From: Spirochaetales bacterium
Lineage (GTDB): Bacteria > Spirochaetota > Spirochaetia > Sphaerochaetales > Sphaerochaetaceae
Reading direction: 5' to 3'
Length of the DNA stretch: 64,000 nt
Assembly (NCBI GenBank): GCA_012838275.1
Contig: DUPO01000133.1
Location: 1 to 64,000 of the forward strand
The stretch's first letter is position 1. Every line of letters begins with the position of its first letter. The position numbers and the translations under genes are program-made. Of this stretch, positions 52,911 through 61,542 are shown piece by piece. The notes beneath the pieces are model-generated. The model had not been told where the DNA came from and searched no databases. It was given only the letters and a program-made list of their open reading frames with translations.

Positions 52911-53975
52911 ATGAATAAAGTAATATTGCATGCCACGGACCTCGATGGTTACCTTTTGGAGAGCGACAAGGAAAAGATTGCTCATGTCAATGAGCTATAT
53001 AAGAAGACTCTCACCCACTGTTCGGTGTTGGAGAGTGCAACTGATCTTATGCAGCTTGAAGGTGCGAGGAAAGGTCTTGTAGACAGCGCTTCTGAAATTG
53101 GAAAATATCTGAAGGATGTCTTCTCTGAGGAGCCAAACATCCATGTCTACTCATTCGAGACCCCAAAACAGCAACATGGCCAGGCTTCCCGCCTCATTGC
53201 AAAACTCCGTGACCCCGGCACTGACAATGCAGAGTTTCTCTATTACATTCAGAGGGCTTATGAGATGTTGTTCTCCCATGTCTTCGCTGATGCGGCCCTT
53301 CCAAGCAAACGCAGCATCATCACCAAAACTCCTGTGACCAGCCCTGTAAGAAACTATGCGGTGCATAGGATCCCTGATGTGGACTCCCTGATAAAGAACA
53401 GCGTCATGTGTGTGATGTTGCGCGGTGCCCTGCTACCGAGCATGATCCTGAGCAAAGAGATACAGGAGTACTCTTCAGACGACTTTGTGACACCATTTGC
53501 CCTCTTTAAGATCAAACGTGATGACAGTAAGAAAGAGTCCAACATGGATTACATCCTTGATCTTGACAAATCCTACTTCAAGCTCGAAGAACTTGATGGC
53601 AAGGATCTTATTTTTGCCGACCCTATGAACGCCACAGGCGGCTCGTTGGTTACCATCATCAAGTATCTGCATGACAACAACATTCACCCCAAATCCATCA
53701 AGTTCATCAATGTCATCAGCGCACTTAAGGGATCCTTGAGAATTTGCCGTGCCATTGAAGGTGCCGAGGTATATACGCTCTGGATGGACCCTGTGCTCAA
53801 TGATGCGGCCTACATCCTCCCCGGTCTGGGGGATGCGGGGGACAGGCTTAATGGTAAGGATGCTGAAAACAACCCGAGAAACATCATCCAGCTTCTTGCC
53901 GACTACGGCTCTTCGATAACCAACCTCTACCGCTCCCAGGTTCGGGAGATAGAGAGGACGGTACTGCAGCCGTGA
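52911..53975 (+). CDS. Uracil phosphoribosyltransferase-like protein, N-terminally extended
   Basis: A 354-residue protein; ordinary UPRT has about 208. The C-terminal two-thirds carry the UPRT signatures: VMLRGALLPSMILS, the PRPP loop FADPMNATGGSLVTI, and the uracil-binding LNDAAYILPGLGDAGDRLNG. The first 75 or so residues (starting MNKVILHATDLDGYLLES) have no obvious family and are helical. It would make UMP from uracil and PRPP, consistent with udp in the window. The start at 52911 is chosen over a 39-codon longer frame because of its AGGAG. Confidence 0.8.
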   Translation: MNKVILHATDLDGYLLESDKEKIAHVNELYKKTLTHCSVLESATDLMQLEGARKGLVDSASEIGKYLKDVFSEEPNIHVYSFETPKQQHGQASRLIAKLRDPGTDNAEFLYYIQRAYEMLFSHVFADAALPSKRSIITKTPVTSPVRNYAVHRIPDVDSLIKNSVMCVMLRGALLPSMILSKEIQEYSSDDFVTPFALFKIKRDDSKKESNMDYILDLDKSYFKLEELDGKDLIFADPMNATGGSLVTIIKYLHDNNIHPKSIKFINVISALKGSLRICRAIEGAEVYTLWMDPVLNDAAYILPGLGDAGDRLNGKDAENNPRNIIQLLADYGSSITNLYRSQVREIERTVLQP

Positions 53976-54583
53976 AAAAAGCAATACCCATCCTGCTTCT
54001 CTCCATCCTGCTGCTCAGCTCGTGTTCGACCCAGGTAGCCAAAAGGGAGAGAAGCCTTGCCTTGCAAGCTGAAGCTCTGACTCTGCTTGATGACAAGGAG
54101 TATGGGAGAGCGGTAGCTCTGTTTGAGGAGGCCGTGGACCTTATGCCTAAAGCGAGCGAGGGTCGGTACAATCTGGTGCTTGCCCTTCTCGCAAACGGAC
54201 AGTTTGATGAGGCTGTCACCTTAAGTGACGCCTCATTCACCATGTTCCCAGCCCATCTGGAGTTCCTCCTTGCCAAAGCGTTCGCATACAGGCAAAAGGG
54301 AGATTTGGATGAGGCCTTTGCCCTCTATTCTGAGATTCTGGAAAAAGATAAGGGGAACTTCCCCCTCCAAGCCACCTTGATGGAAGTGGCTTTGGAGTCT
54401 GGCTACTTTGACTTTGCTAAGGATAGGGCGCTTTTCCTGATCTCAGTACACAAAGAGGAAGCGAGGGCATTCGGTGTCCTCGCTACCTTGGAGGGTGAAG
54501 AGAGCTGGTATGGGCACGCTTACTCCCTCATGAAGGGAGCTTCAGCAGAAGACCTAGAGCAGCGCCAAGAACAATCCAGATAA
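53972..54583 (+). CDS. TPR-repeat lipoprotein
   Basis: A 203-residue protein. A lipoprotein signal ends in LLSSC (cysteine near residue 18). Tetratricopeptide-like helix pairs follow (AEALTLLDDKEYGRAVALFEEAV; YNLVLALLANGQFDEAVTLSD; AKAFAYRQKGDLDEAFALYSEIL). It probably scaffolds a complex at the membrane. The GTG start overlaps the UPRT stop. The 3' end overlaps the end of the convergent chromate-transporter gene by 56 bp. Confidence 0.82.
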   Translation: MKKAIPILLLSILLLSSCSTQVAKRERSLALQAEALTLLDDKEYGRAVALFEEAVDLMPKASEGRYNLVLALLANGQFDEAVTLSDASFTMFPAHLEFLLAKAFAYRQKGDLDEAFALYSEILEKDKGNFPLQATLMEVALESGYFDFAKDRALFLISVHKEEARAFGVLATLEGEESWYGHAYSLMKGASAEDLEQRQEQSR

Positions 54584-55073
54584 GCGGATGGACCTTCCTG
54601 AACTTCAGTGCCAATCCTAGCAAAATGAAAAACAGGAGAGTCTCAAGACCCCTGATGGAACCTGCCTTGAACAGGGTGACTGAAAACACTTTGGAGGCGG
54701 CGAATATGATCAGGCCGATTACTGCTGCCCGCAACCCGTAGAAAGCATCCCTGACGAGGGGATTCTTGTCAAACTGGTCAAGAAACCTTGCTATGATACA
54801 GATGATTATGACACTGGGAGTCACCTCACCCAAAGTTGCTATGAGCCCGCCAAACGGGCCTGCCGTAAGGAAACCGGCATAGGTCGCCATATTGATGCCA
54901 ATGGGACCTGGTGTCGACTCACTGATGGCCAGCATGTCAACAATGTTCTTGGCAGTGAACCAATCGGGTCTTTTTTCTGCAAGGTTGTAAAGAAACGGCA
55001 AAGTGGTCAGCCCTCCGCCGATCGAGAACAGCCCAATCTTGAAAAACTCATAAAACAAAAGGAGAAATATCAT
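54528..55073 (-). CDS. Chromate transporter-family subunit, half 2
   Basis: A 181-residue ChrA-type half transporter with about five helices. FKIGLFSIGGGLTTLPFL and ISESTPGPIGINMATYAGF are the family's conserved motifs. It follows the other half gene with a 4-bp overlap; the two halves probably assemble as a heterodimer. Substrate could be chromate or another oxyanion; unproven. Confidence 0.88.
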   Translation of the reverse strand: MIFLLLFYEFFKIGLFSIGGGLTTLPFLYNLAEKRPDWFTAKNIVDMLAISESTPGPIGINMATYAGFLTAGPFGGLIATLGEVTPSVIIICIIARFLDQFDKNPLVRDAFYGLRAAVIGLIIFAASKVFSVTLFKAGSIRGLETLLFFILLGLALKFRKVHPLIWIVLGAALGLLLKLPS

Positions 55074-55633
55074 TCGGCCTTCCTCCTTTTGAGGTTCTGT
55101 ACAACTAGGCCGAACAAAATCCCTACGATGACAAACAAGATGGGTGAAAGTTGCAGAAAGATGGTGCCTGCAACAGTTACCAAACAGAGGATCAGGGTTG
55201 GGAAATCGACGATGCTTCTCTTATAGAGGGTAATGACTGACTGGGTGATGAGAGCACAGACGGCCACTCTGATCCCTCCAAAAGCTTGTTGGAGCAGGAT
55301 GCTCTCCTCAAAATGCGTCAAGACTGAAGCAAGCAGGGTTATGAGCACCAAAGAAGGGGTAACCATTCCAAGTGTTGATATGATGCTGCCCCAGACTCCC
55401 CTTTTCCTATATCCGATCATGGAAGCGGTATTTATTGCAATGATTCCGGGAGTACATTGCCCGATGGCATATATGTCCAAAAGCTGTTCTTCGGTAACCC
55501 ATCTGTACTTGTCTATAACTTCCCGTTGCAACATCGGTAGCATCGCAAGGCCGCCGCCGAAAGTAAGCCCTCCAATTTTAAAGAAAGAGAAATACAGTTG
55601 CCAAAGTGTGGTTTTATCTCTGTTTATACTCAT
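55070..55633 (-). CDS. Chromate transporter-family subunit, half 1
   Basis: A 187-residue ChrA-type half transporter. It has FFKIGGLTFGGGLAMLPML and IGQCTPGIIAINTASMIGYR in the expected positions, and about five helices. It overlaps rnhA by 4 bp and the second half by 4 bp, so all three genes are one transcript. Confidence 0.88.
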   Translation of the reverse strand: MSINRDKTTLWQLYFSFFKIGGLTFGGGLAMLPMLQREVIDKYRWVTEEQLLDIYAIGQCTPGIIAINTASMIGYRKRGVWGSIISTLGMVTPSLVLITLLASVLTHFEESILLQQAFGGIRVAVCALITQSVITLYKRSIVDFPTLILCLVTVAGTIFLQLSPILFVIVGILFGLVVQNLKRRKAE

Positions 55634-56085
55634 CCGAACAGCAGCTTATCCATCTCGATGCGAACCATTGCGTCACAGCGTTCATTACCTTCAACACCTG
55701 CATGACCTTTGACCCACTTCCATTCAACGGGAAGTTTGCTGTTCAGCTCATCCAATGCCACCCAGAGTTCCTTGTTTTTCACCGGAGCCTTGGCTGCGGT
55801 TCTCCAACCATTGCGTTTCCAGTTCTGGATCCATTGGGTAATGCCATTTTTCACATACTGGCTGTCCGTATTGATGACGATCTTTTCCGGCTGATAGAGG
55901 GCACTTGCCTTCAGGGCTTCTATCACCGCCGTAAGCTCCATCCTGTTGTTGGTTGTGGCAGGGGATCCTCCGCTACACTCTTTTTCAAAGAGATCATCCG
56001 CTTTGAAAGTAAATGCCCAGCCTCCCGGGCCGGGATTGCCGCTGCAACCGCCATCTGTATAAATCTCAATATGCTTGTACTTCAT
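55630..56085 (-). CDS. rnhA: Ribonuclease HI
   Basis: A 151-residue RNase that cuts RNA in RNA-DNA hybrids. The catalytic residues D11 (YTDGGCSGNPGPGG), E50 (NRMELTA), D74 (NTDSQYV) and D138 (GNERCDAM) are all present. Length is normal. It heads a transcript that continues into the chromate-transporter pair. Confidence 0.96.
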   Translation of the reverse strand: MKYKHIEIYTDGGCSGNPGPGGWAFTFKADDLFEKECSGGSPATTNNRMELTAVIEALKASALYQPEKIVINTDSQYVKNGITQWIQNWKRNGWRTAAKAPVKNKELWVALDELNSKLPVEWKWVKGHAGVEGNERCDAMVRIEMDKLLFG

Positions 56086-56131
56086 ACGAGCGATAGTACC
56101 TCAGAGAATTTCCTAGGTCAACCGGAATGAC

Positions 56132-56161
56132 TTGACAGCATCCTCAGATCAAACGTACGAT
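56132..56161 (+). promoter_or_regulatory. Promoter of the B12 operon
   Basis: TTGACA (56132-56137) and TACGAT (56156-56161) are separated by 18 bp. The predicted start near 56168 coincides with the 5' edge of the riboswitch P1 stem. Confidence 0.65.
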
Positions 56162-56168
56162 AGACGCA

Positions 56169-56303
56169 GTCCGAGCCAAGGGAAAGGGGTACAAGCCCCT
56201 GCGGTCCCGCCACTGTAATGGATGGGGATCTGCACAATGACACTGCCTAAAGCGGGAAGTCGCAGATTCCAAGGAAGCCAAAGCCAGGAGACCTGACTCG
56301 GAT
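56169..56303 (+). ncRNA. Cobalamin riboswitch aptamer
   Basis: The core GCGGTCCCGCCACTGTAA (near 56201) and the B12 box AAGCCAGGAGACCTGAC (56280-56296) are diagnostic of cobalamin riboswitches. A 7-bp P1 stem joins GTCCGAG (56169-56175) with CTCGGAT (56297-56303). It sits in the leader of btuF and should lower expression when adenosylcobalamin or a related corrinoid is plentiful. Confidence 0.93.
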
Positions 56304-56376
56304 GTCATTACGAAAAGCTTACGGAGTATAGGCTTGGGTATGTTACATGCCCATTATTCCAAAGGGGCAATGGTAT
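56304..56376 (+). promoter_or_regulatory. Riboswitch expression platform with RBS-masking stem
   Basis: TGCCC (56348-56352) can pair with GGGCA (56365-56369), which includes the AAGGGG ribosome-binding site of btuF. A competing CCATT/AATGG pairing overlaps it. This layout suggests control of translation rather than of termination; no U-tract terminator is seen. Confidence 0.5.
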
Positions 56377-57264
56377 ATGTTTAAAAAATTCGGATTCAGA
56401 TATTTCCTAGCAGCTGTTTTGCTTGGCATCACAGCCTTCACACCTCTCCTGGCCCAACCGCTCTTGGAGAAAAAGCCTCAAAAGTCAGAAAACATCTCAA
56501 TAGTCAGCCTCGCCCCCAATGTGACCGAGACGCTGTACGCCTTGGGAGCGGAAAGCCATCTGGTAGGCAGGACCGACTACTGCACCTATCCAGAAGATGC
56601 GCTGAAAATTCCCAGTATCGGGACACTGTACAGCCCATCCCTGGAGAAGCTGGTCTCACTGCAACCGGATATGGCAATCGCCACGGATTTTGTCAGCGAT
56701 GAGTTGCTGCAATCACTGCAGAGTGCAGGCATCGAGGTGTTGTCCCTAGATGTGCAGAAGACCTTCTCTGGAACATATACCCTTATTCGGGAGATAGCCC
56801 AAGCTGTCGATCGCGTGAAAGAGGGAGAACTTCTTATTCTGGCAATGCAGAATCAAGTCAAGGATACCGTGGAAAAAGCAAGGACCATGGATAAGAAACG
56901 AGTCTATTTCATGGTTGATTTCGGATCCTTTGACGGTACTGCCACCGGCGATACCTATATCAGTGAAATGCTGGAGATGGCCGGAGCGATCAATATCGCC
57001 CAAGATGCAACCAGATGGACATATAGCAAGGAACTTCTGGTAGCAAATGATCCGGACCTCATCATCATGACACCAAGATGGGGGCAAAGCGACGAAGAGA
57101 CGCGCCAGGAATTTATCAAGACAAAACCCTACAGCGACCTCAGGGCTACCAAGGAAGGGAATCTTGTCTTTATAGATTCAGACATGATCAGCCGTCAGGG
57201 CCCTCGCAGCGCCATGGCGCTGGAGGAGTTGGCTAAGGCTATCCACGGAGAAGATTGGCTATGA
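56377..57264 (+). CDS. btuF: Cobalamin/corrinoid ABC transporter binding protein
   Basis: A 295-residue exported binding protein. A signal peptide (about 1-25, RYFLAAVLLGITAFTPLLA) precedes a helical-backbone (cluster A) fold with ISIVSLAPNVTETLYALGAESHLVGRTDYCTYP. A B12 riboswitch in its leader makes cobalamin or its precursors the likely ligand rather than iron siderophores. The start at 56377 follows AAGGGG at 9 nt; a start ten codons earlier lacks a site. It overlaps the permease gene by 4 bp (ATGA). Confidence 0.9.
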   Translation: MFKKFGFRYFLAAVLLGITAFTPLLAQPLLEKKPQKSENISIVSLAPNVTETLYALGAESHLVGRTDYCTYPEDALKIPSIGTLYSPSLEKLVSLQPDMAIATDFVSDELLQSLQSAGIEVLSLDVQKTFSGTYTLIREIAQAVDRVKEGELLILAMQNQVKDTVEKARTMDKKRVYFMVDFGSFDGTATGDTYISEMLEMAGAINIAQDATRWTYSKELLVANDPDLIIMTPRWGQSDEETRQEFIKTKPYSDLRATKEGNLVFIDSDMISRQGPRSAMALEELAKAIHGEDWL

Positions 57265-58241
57265 AAAAACGCCTGGCATTAGCTCTGGCGCTGTCGACTC
57301 TACTTCTAGGAATGGTCTCTCTCACTCTCGGCCCCGCCGGAATATCCATCTCTGACACACTCCTTACCCTCACAGGGAAAGCCACCAATGCTTCGCAGCA
57401 CTACATCATCTTTCAGTTGCGGCTTCCCCGGGTCCTTACAGCCATATTGTGTGGTGCTATCCTAGGCGGAGCCGGAGCTGTCTTCCAGGCAGTCCTTCGC
57501 AACCCTATGGCAGACCCGTTCGTATTGGGAGTATCCGCAGGAGCGTCCTTCGGGGTAGCCCTCTCCATCAATTTGGGATATGCAACGCTCTTGGGCCTCC
57601 CCTTCTCCGCCCTCCTGGGAGCACTGACAACCACGTTGCTGATATTCCTGGTGGGATCTAAACATAAAGTGAGTCAGACAACGCTGCTCCTCACTGGTGT
57701 GGCTGCAAACTATATACTGTCAGCCGGCATGACGCTGCTGATGTTTCTCAATCATGAACAGTATGACAGGATACTCTTCTGGACCTTGGGCAGCTTTAGC
57801 TCAAGCACCTGGAGGCAGGTTGTGTTCATGGTTATCGGTGTCCTCCTCTTCATTGTCCCGATGCGTCTAGCTCACACTGAAATGGACATGCTCCTCCTTG
57901 ATGAGGGTTCAGCCCTCGCATCCGGACTCCCCTTGCAGAAGATCAGGTTAGCCCTTCTTCTGCTTGCTACATTTGCCGTTGCCACCTGTGTCTCCTTCTT
58001 TGGAGTAATAGGGTTCATAGGCCTTATGGCACCCCATATGGCCCGCCTGCTACTTGGGCCCAAACACAGCAAGATGCTCATACCTACCTGCCTTTTAGGG
58101 TCCTTTTTGCTTTTGGGAAGCGATACCCTTGCCCGACTGATCCTCCCTACCGGAGAGATGCCGGTCGGTGTGATAACCAGCATCCTCGGCGCTCCCCTGT
58201 TTATCTGGATGCTTCGTAAGGGGCGGTATGCCTATGTATAG
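57261..58241 (+). CDS. btuC: Cobalamin/corrinoid ABC transporter permease
   Basis: A 326-residue FecCD/BtuC-type permease with about ten helices. LPRVLTAILCGAILGGAGAVFQAVLRNPMADPFVLGVSAGASFG and FFGVIGFIGLMAPHMARLLLGPKHSKMLIP are family hallmarks. The ATG at 57261 has GGAG upstream and overlaps the btuF stop. It forms a B12 importer with the flanking genes. Confidence 0.93.
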   Translation: MKKRLALALALSTLLLGMVSLTLGPAGISISDTLLTLTGKATNASQHYIIFQLRLPRVLTAILCGAILGGAGAVFQAVLRNPMADPFVLGVSAGASFGVALSINLGYATLLGLPFSALLGALTTTLLIFLVGSKHKVSQTTLLLTGVAANYILSAGMTLLMFLNHEQYDRILFWTLGSFSSSTWRQVVFMVIGVLLFIVPMRLAHTEMDMLLLDEGSALASGLPLQKIRLALLLLATFAVATCVSFFGVIGFIGLMAPHMARLLLGPKHSKMLIPTCLLGSFLLLGSDTLARLILPTGEMPVGVITSILGAPLFIWMLRKGRYAYV

Positions 58242-58992
58242 TCTTGAAGCGAAAGGGCTGACCGGCGGATATGACAAGCAGGAGGTCTTCAACAACCTGA
58301 GCCTCTCTGTACCCAAAGGCAAATTCATCGCCCTGACCGGGCCTAACGGCAGCGGGAAAAGCACTCTTCTCAAGTTCTTCTATAAAGAGCTCATCCCCAC
58401 ATCAGGATCGGTGCATATAGCAGGGGCAGAAGTCTCTTCCCTTAGCCAGAAGAATCTAGCCAGGAAGCTAGGTTTTGTCCCTCAAAACGGCAGGATCGAT
58501 TATGATTTCTCAGTTTTAGAAGCCGTTTCTATGGGACGCTATGCATATGGCGGCCATGATGAGGGGGAAACAGTCGAGCAGGCTATGCGTGACTGTGACA
58601 TCACGCACCTAGCCCACAAGCGTGTTACTGAACTATCCGGCGGAGAGATGCAACGCGTCCTTCTCGCACGCTCCCTCTGTCAACAAGGTGGAGTGCTGCT
58701 CTTGGATGAGCCGGTGAACCATCTTGATGTGAAACATCAACGTACCATGATGAATCTGCTCAAGAATCTGGTAGAGAAGGATTTGAGTGTCATCTGCGTC
58801 CTGCATGACCTGTTATTGGTCCAAGTCTACAGCGATGAGACAATCCTGTTGAAAAAGGGAAAGGTCTTTGCAAACGGTCCGACAGAAGAGGTTATCTGTC
58901 ACAAGAATCTTTACGAAGTCTACAACATTGATTCGCATAAGATTCATGATCCCTCCTTAGGAAGGGACCTCTGGATGCCTACCTGGTGTTGA
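58228..58992 (+). CDS. btuD: Cobalamin/corrinoid ABC transporter ATPase
   Basis: A 254-residue ABC ATPase. Walker A GPNGSGKST is near residue 38, signature LSGGEMQRV near 138, Walker B VLLLDEP near 158, and the H-loop CVLHD near 191. It overlaps btuC by 14 bp. An ATG two codons in is a possible alternative start. Confidence 0.92.
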   Translation: MPMYSLEAKGLTGGYDKQEVFNNLSLSVPKGKFIALTGPNGSGKSTLLKFFYKELIPTSGSVHIAGAEVSSLSQKNLARKLGFVPQNGRIDYDFSVLEAVSMGRYAYGGHDEGETVEQAMRDCDITHLAHKRVTELSGGEMQRVLLARSLCQQGGVLLLDEPVNHLDVKHQRTMMNLLKNLVEKDLSVICVLHDLLLVQVYSDETILLKKGKVFANGPTEEVICHKNLYEVYNIDSHKIHDPSLGRDLWMPTWC

Positions 58993-59034
58993 CCAGTGTT
59001 TACGGTGTTTGTACACTTGTCCTAGGAGCTATCG

Positions 59035-59706
59035 GTGAAAAAAATCAGTTATTTCCTTCACAGCATCTACAGAACTGTTGTCAAGGTGATACTACAACTC
59101 AATTATGATTTTCAAACCTGGCAGGAGGAGAGCCTGCCTCCGGGACCTAAAATCTTCTGTTCCAATCACTTCAGCAGCAGTGATGTGCACTTTGTGACCA
59201 CTCTGATGAAGGATCCCCTGCACATGGTAATCGGACCGGGGTTTGGCATACCGGTCGTAGGGAATTTTCTCGGCTGGACTGAGCAGATCAAGGCCCTTAC
59301 CCCCTCTGACCGTAAAAAAGTTGTCTCAGAGGCAGCATCTTACCTGGCCAAAGGTGATTCAGTCTACATATTCCCCGAAGGAGGGCTCAATGCCCAACGC
59401 CAGCTCGCCCTCTTTCGTCCCGGCGTCGCCAGGATATATCTGGAAAACCCAGTGCCCATCGTACCTATCGGGTTGCTATCCCCAAGAAGACGGGTGAAGA
59501 ACAAGCGCTCCAAGACCGCAGGTCGGAGCATGACGGTGGTATCGAGAAACTACTATGCAAATATAGGAAAGAGTATGGAATTCCCTGAAGCGATTGAACT
59601 TGCAAAGACAGACCGCGAAGGTGCTGAACAGCTGATTTGCTCGCTTTTGACCGTTGAGGTCTCCCGTCTGATCGATGAGATCAAAACCGACAAATTCTGG
59701 AGTTGA
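59035..59706 (+). CDS. PlsC-type 1-acyl-sn-glycerol-3-phosphate acyltransferase
   Basis: A 223-residue membrane-associated acyltransferase. The catalytic motif NHxxxxD appears as NHFSSSD (near residue 43), and the glycerophosphate motif as FPEGG (near 117). It makes phosphatidate for phospholipid synthesis, though related acyltransferases use other acceptors. The GTG start follows AGGAG. Confidence 0.88.
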   Translation: MKKISYFLHSIYRTVVKVILQLNYDFQTWQEESLPPGPKIFCSNHFSSSDVHFVTTLMKDPLHMVIGPGFGIPVVGNFLGWTEQIKALTPSDRKKVVSEAASYLAKGDSVYIFPEGGLNAQRQLALFRPGVARIYLENPVPIVPIGLLSPRRRVKNKRSKTAGRSMTVVSRNYYANIGKSMEFPEAIELAKTDREGAEQLICSLLTVEVSRLIDEIKTDKFWS

Positions 59707-59708
59707 GT

Positions 59709-60482
59709 ATGGATGATTTGAACAAGTTGTTTTCGGAGTTCGAAAGACAGGTGGCAGAGATAACCTCCCATGCTTCCCAAGTGCATAAACTCGACTTTTC
59801 GGCAAAGCTGAGAAACGGCACATATTTCAACTTTTCCTACAATAGTGACACCTACAAAAGAAAACTCAACAGTGAGGGAAAACACCCCTACACTCCGGCT
59901 TCAGTTTTCAATGCTGTCGTTGACATCCTCGGATCCCTCGTATCACTGGCTATCTTGGTGTTCCTTGCGATAGCAATCAAACGAAGCGAACTGGGCTTTG
60001 TCACTCCGACTGTACTCATCATCCTCACCTTCAGCCTATTCGCCTTCTGTTTTGTAATGAATGCCCTCTACCACCTTTTTGATGCTACCAGCGGAGCCCG
60101 ATTTGTCTTTTCCAATGTCATGGAAGCCCTCAAGATACTCTCGTTGTCCTTTGCGAATGTCGCCCTCTCCATGCTGGTCTCTCCAGAAAAGGCATCCCTG
60201 GTCCTGTTGTTCACCCTTTTGGTGGGCGCCACAGCAGCCCTGTTGCTCTCCTTGGGAACCCAAGGGGGCAGCCGGGCCTCCCTGGCTTTTTGCATCCTTC
60301 TTCCCTATCTTCCCCTCTATGCAGTGACAAGCCTTGCCCTGCTTATGACAGCGACTCTCTTCGCCCTCTGGTCACTGGTGGGGCTGATAGCAAAAACCAA
60401 TCTTCGAATCAGGAGCAATACTACCTTTGCCCTCATCGGGGTACTCTCTTTAGGCATGAACTTCCTCTCTTTGCTTGGATAA
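59709..60482 (+). CDS. Seven-helix membrane protein, possibly hemolysin III/PAQR-like
   Basis: A 257-residue protein. A soluble N-terminal region (about 1-65) is followed by about seven membrane helices from residue 68 to the end. The second helix ends in NALYHLFDATSGARF, which resembles the S-x-x-x-H start of the hemolysin III/YqfA family, but the later histidine motif of that family is not visible. So the assignment is weak. It starts 2 bp after plsC and is probably co-transcribed with it. Confidence 0.6.
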   Translation: MDDLNKLFSEFERQVAEITSHASQVHKLDFSAKLRNGTYFNFSYNSDTYKRKLNSEGKHPYTPASVFNAVVDILGSLVSLAILVFLAIAIKRSELGFVTPTVLIILTFSLFAFCFVMNALYHLFDATSGARFVFSNVMEALKILSLSFANVALSMLVSPEKASLVLLFTLLVGATAALLLSLGTQGGSRASLAFCILLPYLPLYAVTSLALLMTATLFALWSLVGLIAKTNLRIRSNTTFALIGVLSLGMNFLSLLG

Positions 60483-60518
60483 TTTCCCCGAATGTTCCCT
60501 AATTGCAATTTTTTTAAC

Positions 60519-60547
60519 TTTCAAAACACCAAGAGAAAGCCTATACT
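60519..60547 (+). promoter_or_regulatory. Promoter of the oxidoreductase gene
   Basis: TTTCAA (60519-60524) and TATACT (60542-60547) have a 17-bp spacer, 25 bp before the start codon, followed by AAGGAGG. Confidence 0.5.
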
Positions 60548-60571
60548 ATTGGGGAACAAGGAGGAAAACCT

Positions 60572-61540
60572 ATGAAAATGGCAATTTTAGGTGCTGGCAA
60601 TATTGCTCGGAAAATGGCAGCAACCATAGCCGAAATGGAGAATGTCGAAGCTTACGCCGTCGCATCAAGATCACTTGACAAGGCAAAAGAGTTCGCACAA
60701 AAATGGAACATTCAAAAAGCATATGGTTCCTACGAAGAGATGGTGAATGACCCAGATGTAGATCTGGTCTACATATGCACCCCTCACTCCTTTCACTATG
60801 AGCACATGATGCTCGCCCTCGACCATGGTAAACATGTGTTGTGTGAAAAGTCCTTCACTATGAATGCCCAGCAGGCCAGGAAAGTCCTTGCATATGGAAA
60901 GGAGAAAAAGCTCCTGGTAGCTGAAGCAATATGGACACGGTATCTGCCGATGAGACTTGTACTCGACCAGATACTTGACCGCCGTGTAATTGGGGAGCCT
61001 CACTCACTGACTGCAAATCTGTGCTATCCTGTAAAGGGTGTCAGACGTCTGGTCGACCCTGAACTTGCAGGAGGGGCCTTATTGGATGTGGGTGTCTACC
61101 CGATCAATTTCGCCATGATGGTCTTCGGAAACCAGATAGAGGAGATATCCTCCACCTGTATCAAGACAGATAGTGGCGTTGACGAGTCGAACAGCATCAC
61201 CCTCACCTTCAAGAGAGGCAAGATGGCTGTATTGCACAGTTCCATGGTAAGCACCAGTGACCGCAGAGGTGCTATATTTGGAAGCCGTGGCTTCATCGAA
61301 TTTCTGAATATCAATAACTGTGAAGGGATTAATGTATATGACAAGGATTACAACCTTGTGGAAACATATAAGCCTTTCAGGTACATCACCGGATTCGAAC
61401 ATCAGGTGGAAGCATGTAGAAAGGCTATTGAGGAAGGGGAGCTCGAATGCAAGCAGATGCCGCATAGCGAGATTATTCGTGTCATGGAAGTCATGGACAC
61501 TTTGAGAAAACAATGGGGAATCAAATTCCCAACGGAGTAG
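60572..61540 (+). CDS. Gfo/Idh/MocA-family oxidoreductase
   Basis: A 322-residue NAD(P)-dependent oxidoreductase. A Rossmann domain (MKMAILGAGNIARKMAATI) ends in the conserved HGKHVLCEKSFTMN with the catalytic lysine (near residue 94). The C-terminal half is the substrate-binding beta sheet, with GGALLDVGVYPINFA holding likely catalytic D and H/Y positions. Relatives act on sugars such as myo-inositol or 1,5-anhydrofructose; the substrate is unknown. AAGGAGG lies before the ATG. Confidence 0.9.
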   Translation: MKMAILGAGNIARKMAATIAEMENVEAYAVASRSLDKAKEFAQKWNIQKAYGSYEEMVNDPDVDLVYICTPHSFHYEHMMLALDHGKHVLCEKSFTMNAQQARKVLAYGKEKKLLVAEAIWTRYLPMRLVLDQILDRRVIGEPHSLTANLCYPVKGVRRLVDPELAGGALLDVGVYPINFAMMVFGNQIEEISSTCIKTDSGVDESNSITLTFKRGKMAVLHSSMVSTSDRRGAIFGSRGFIEFLNINNCEGINVYDKDYNLVETYKPFRYITGFEHQVEACRKAIEEGELECKQMPHSEIIRVMEVMDTLRKQWGIKFPTE

Positions 61541-61542
61541 GT

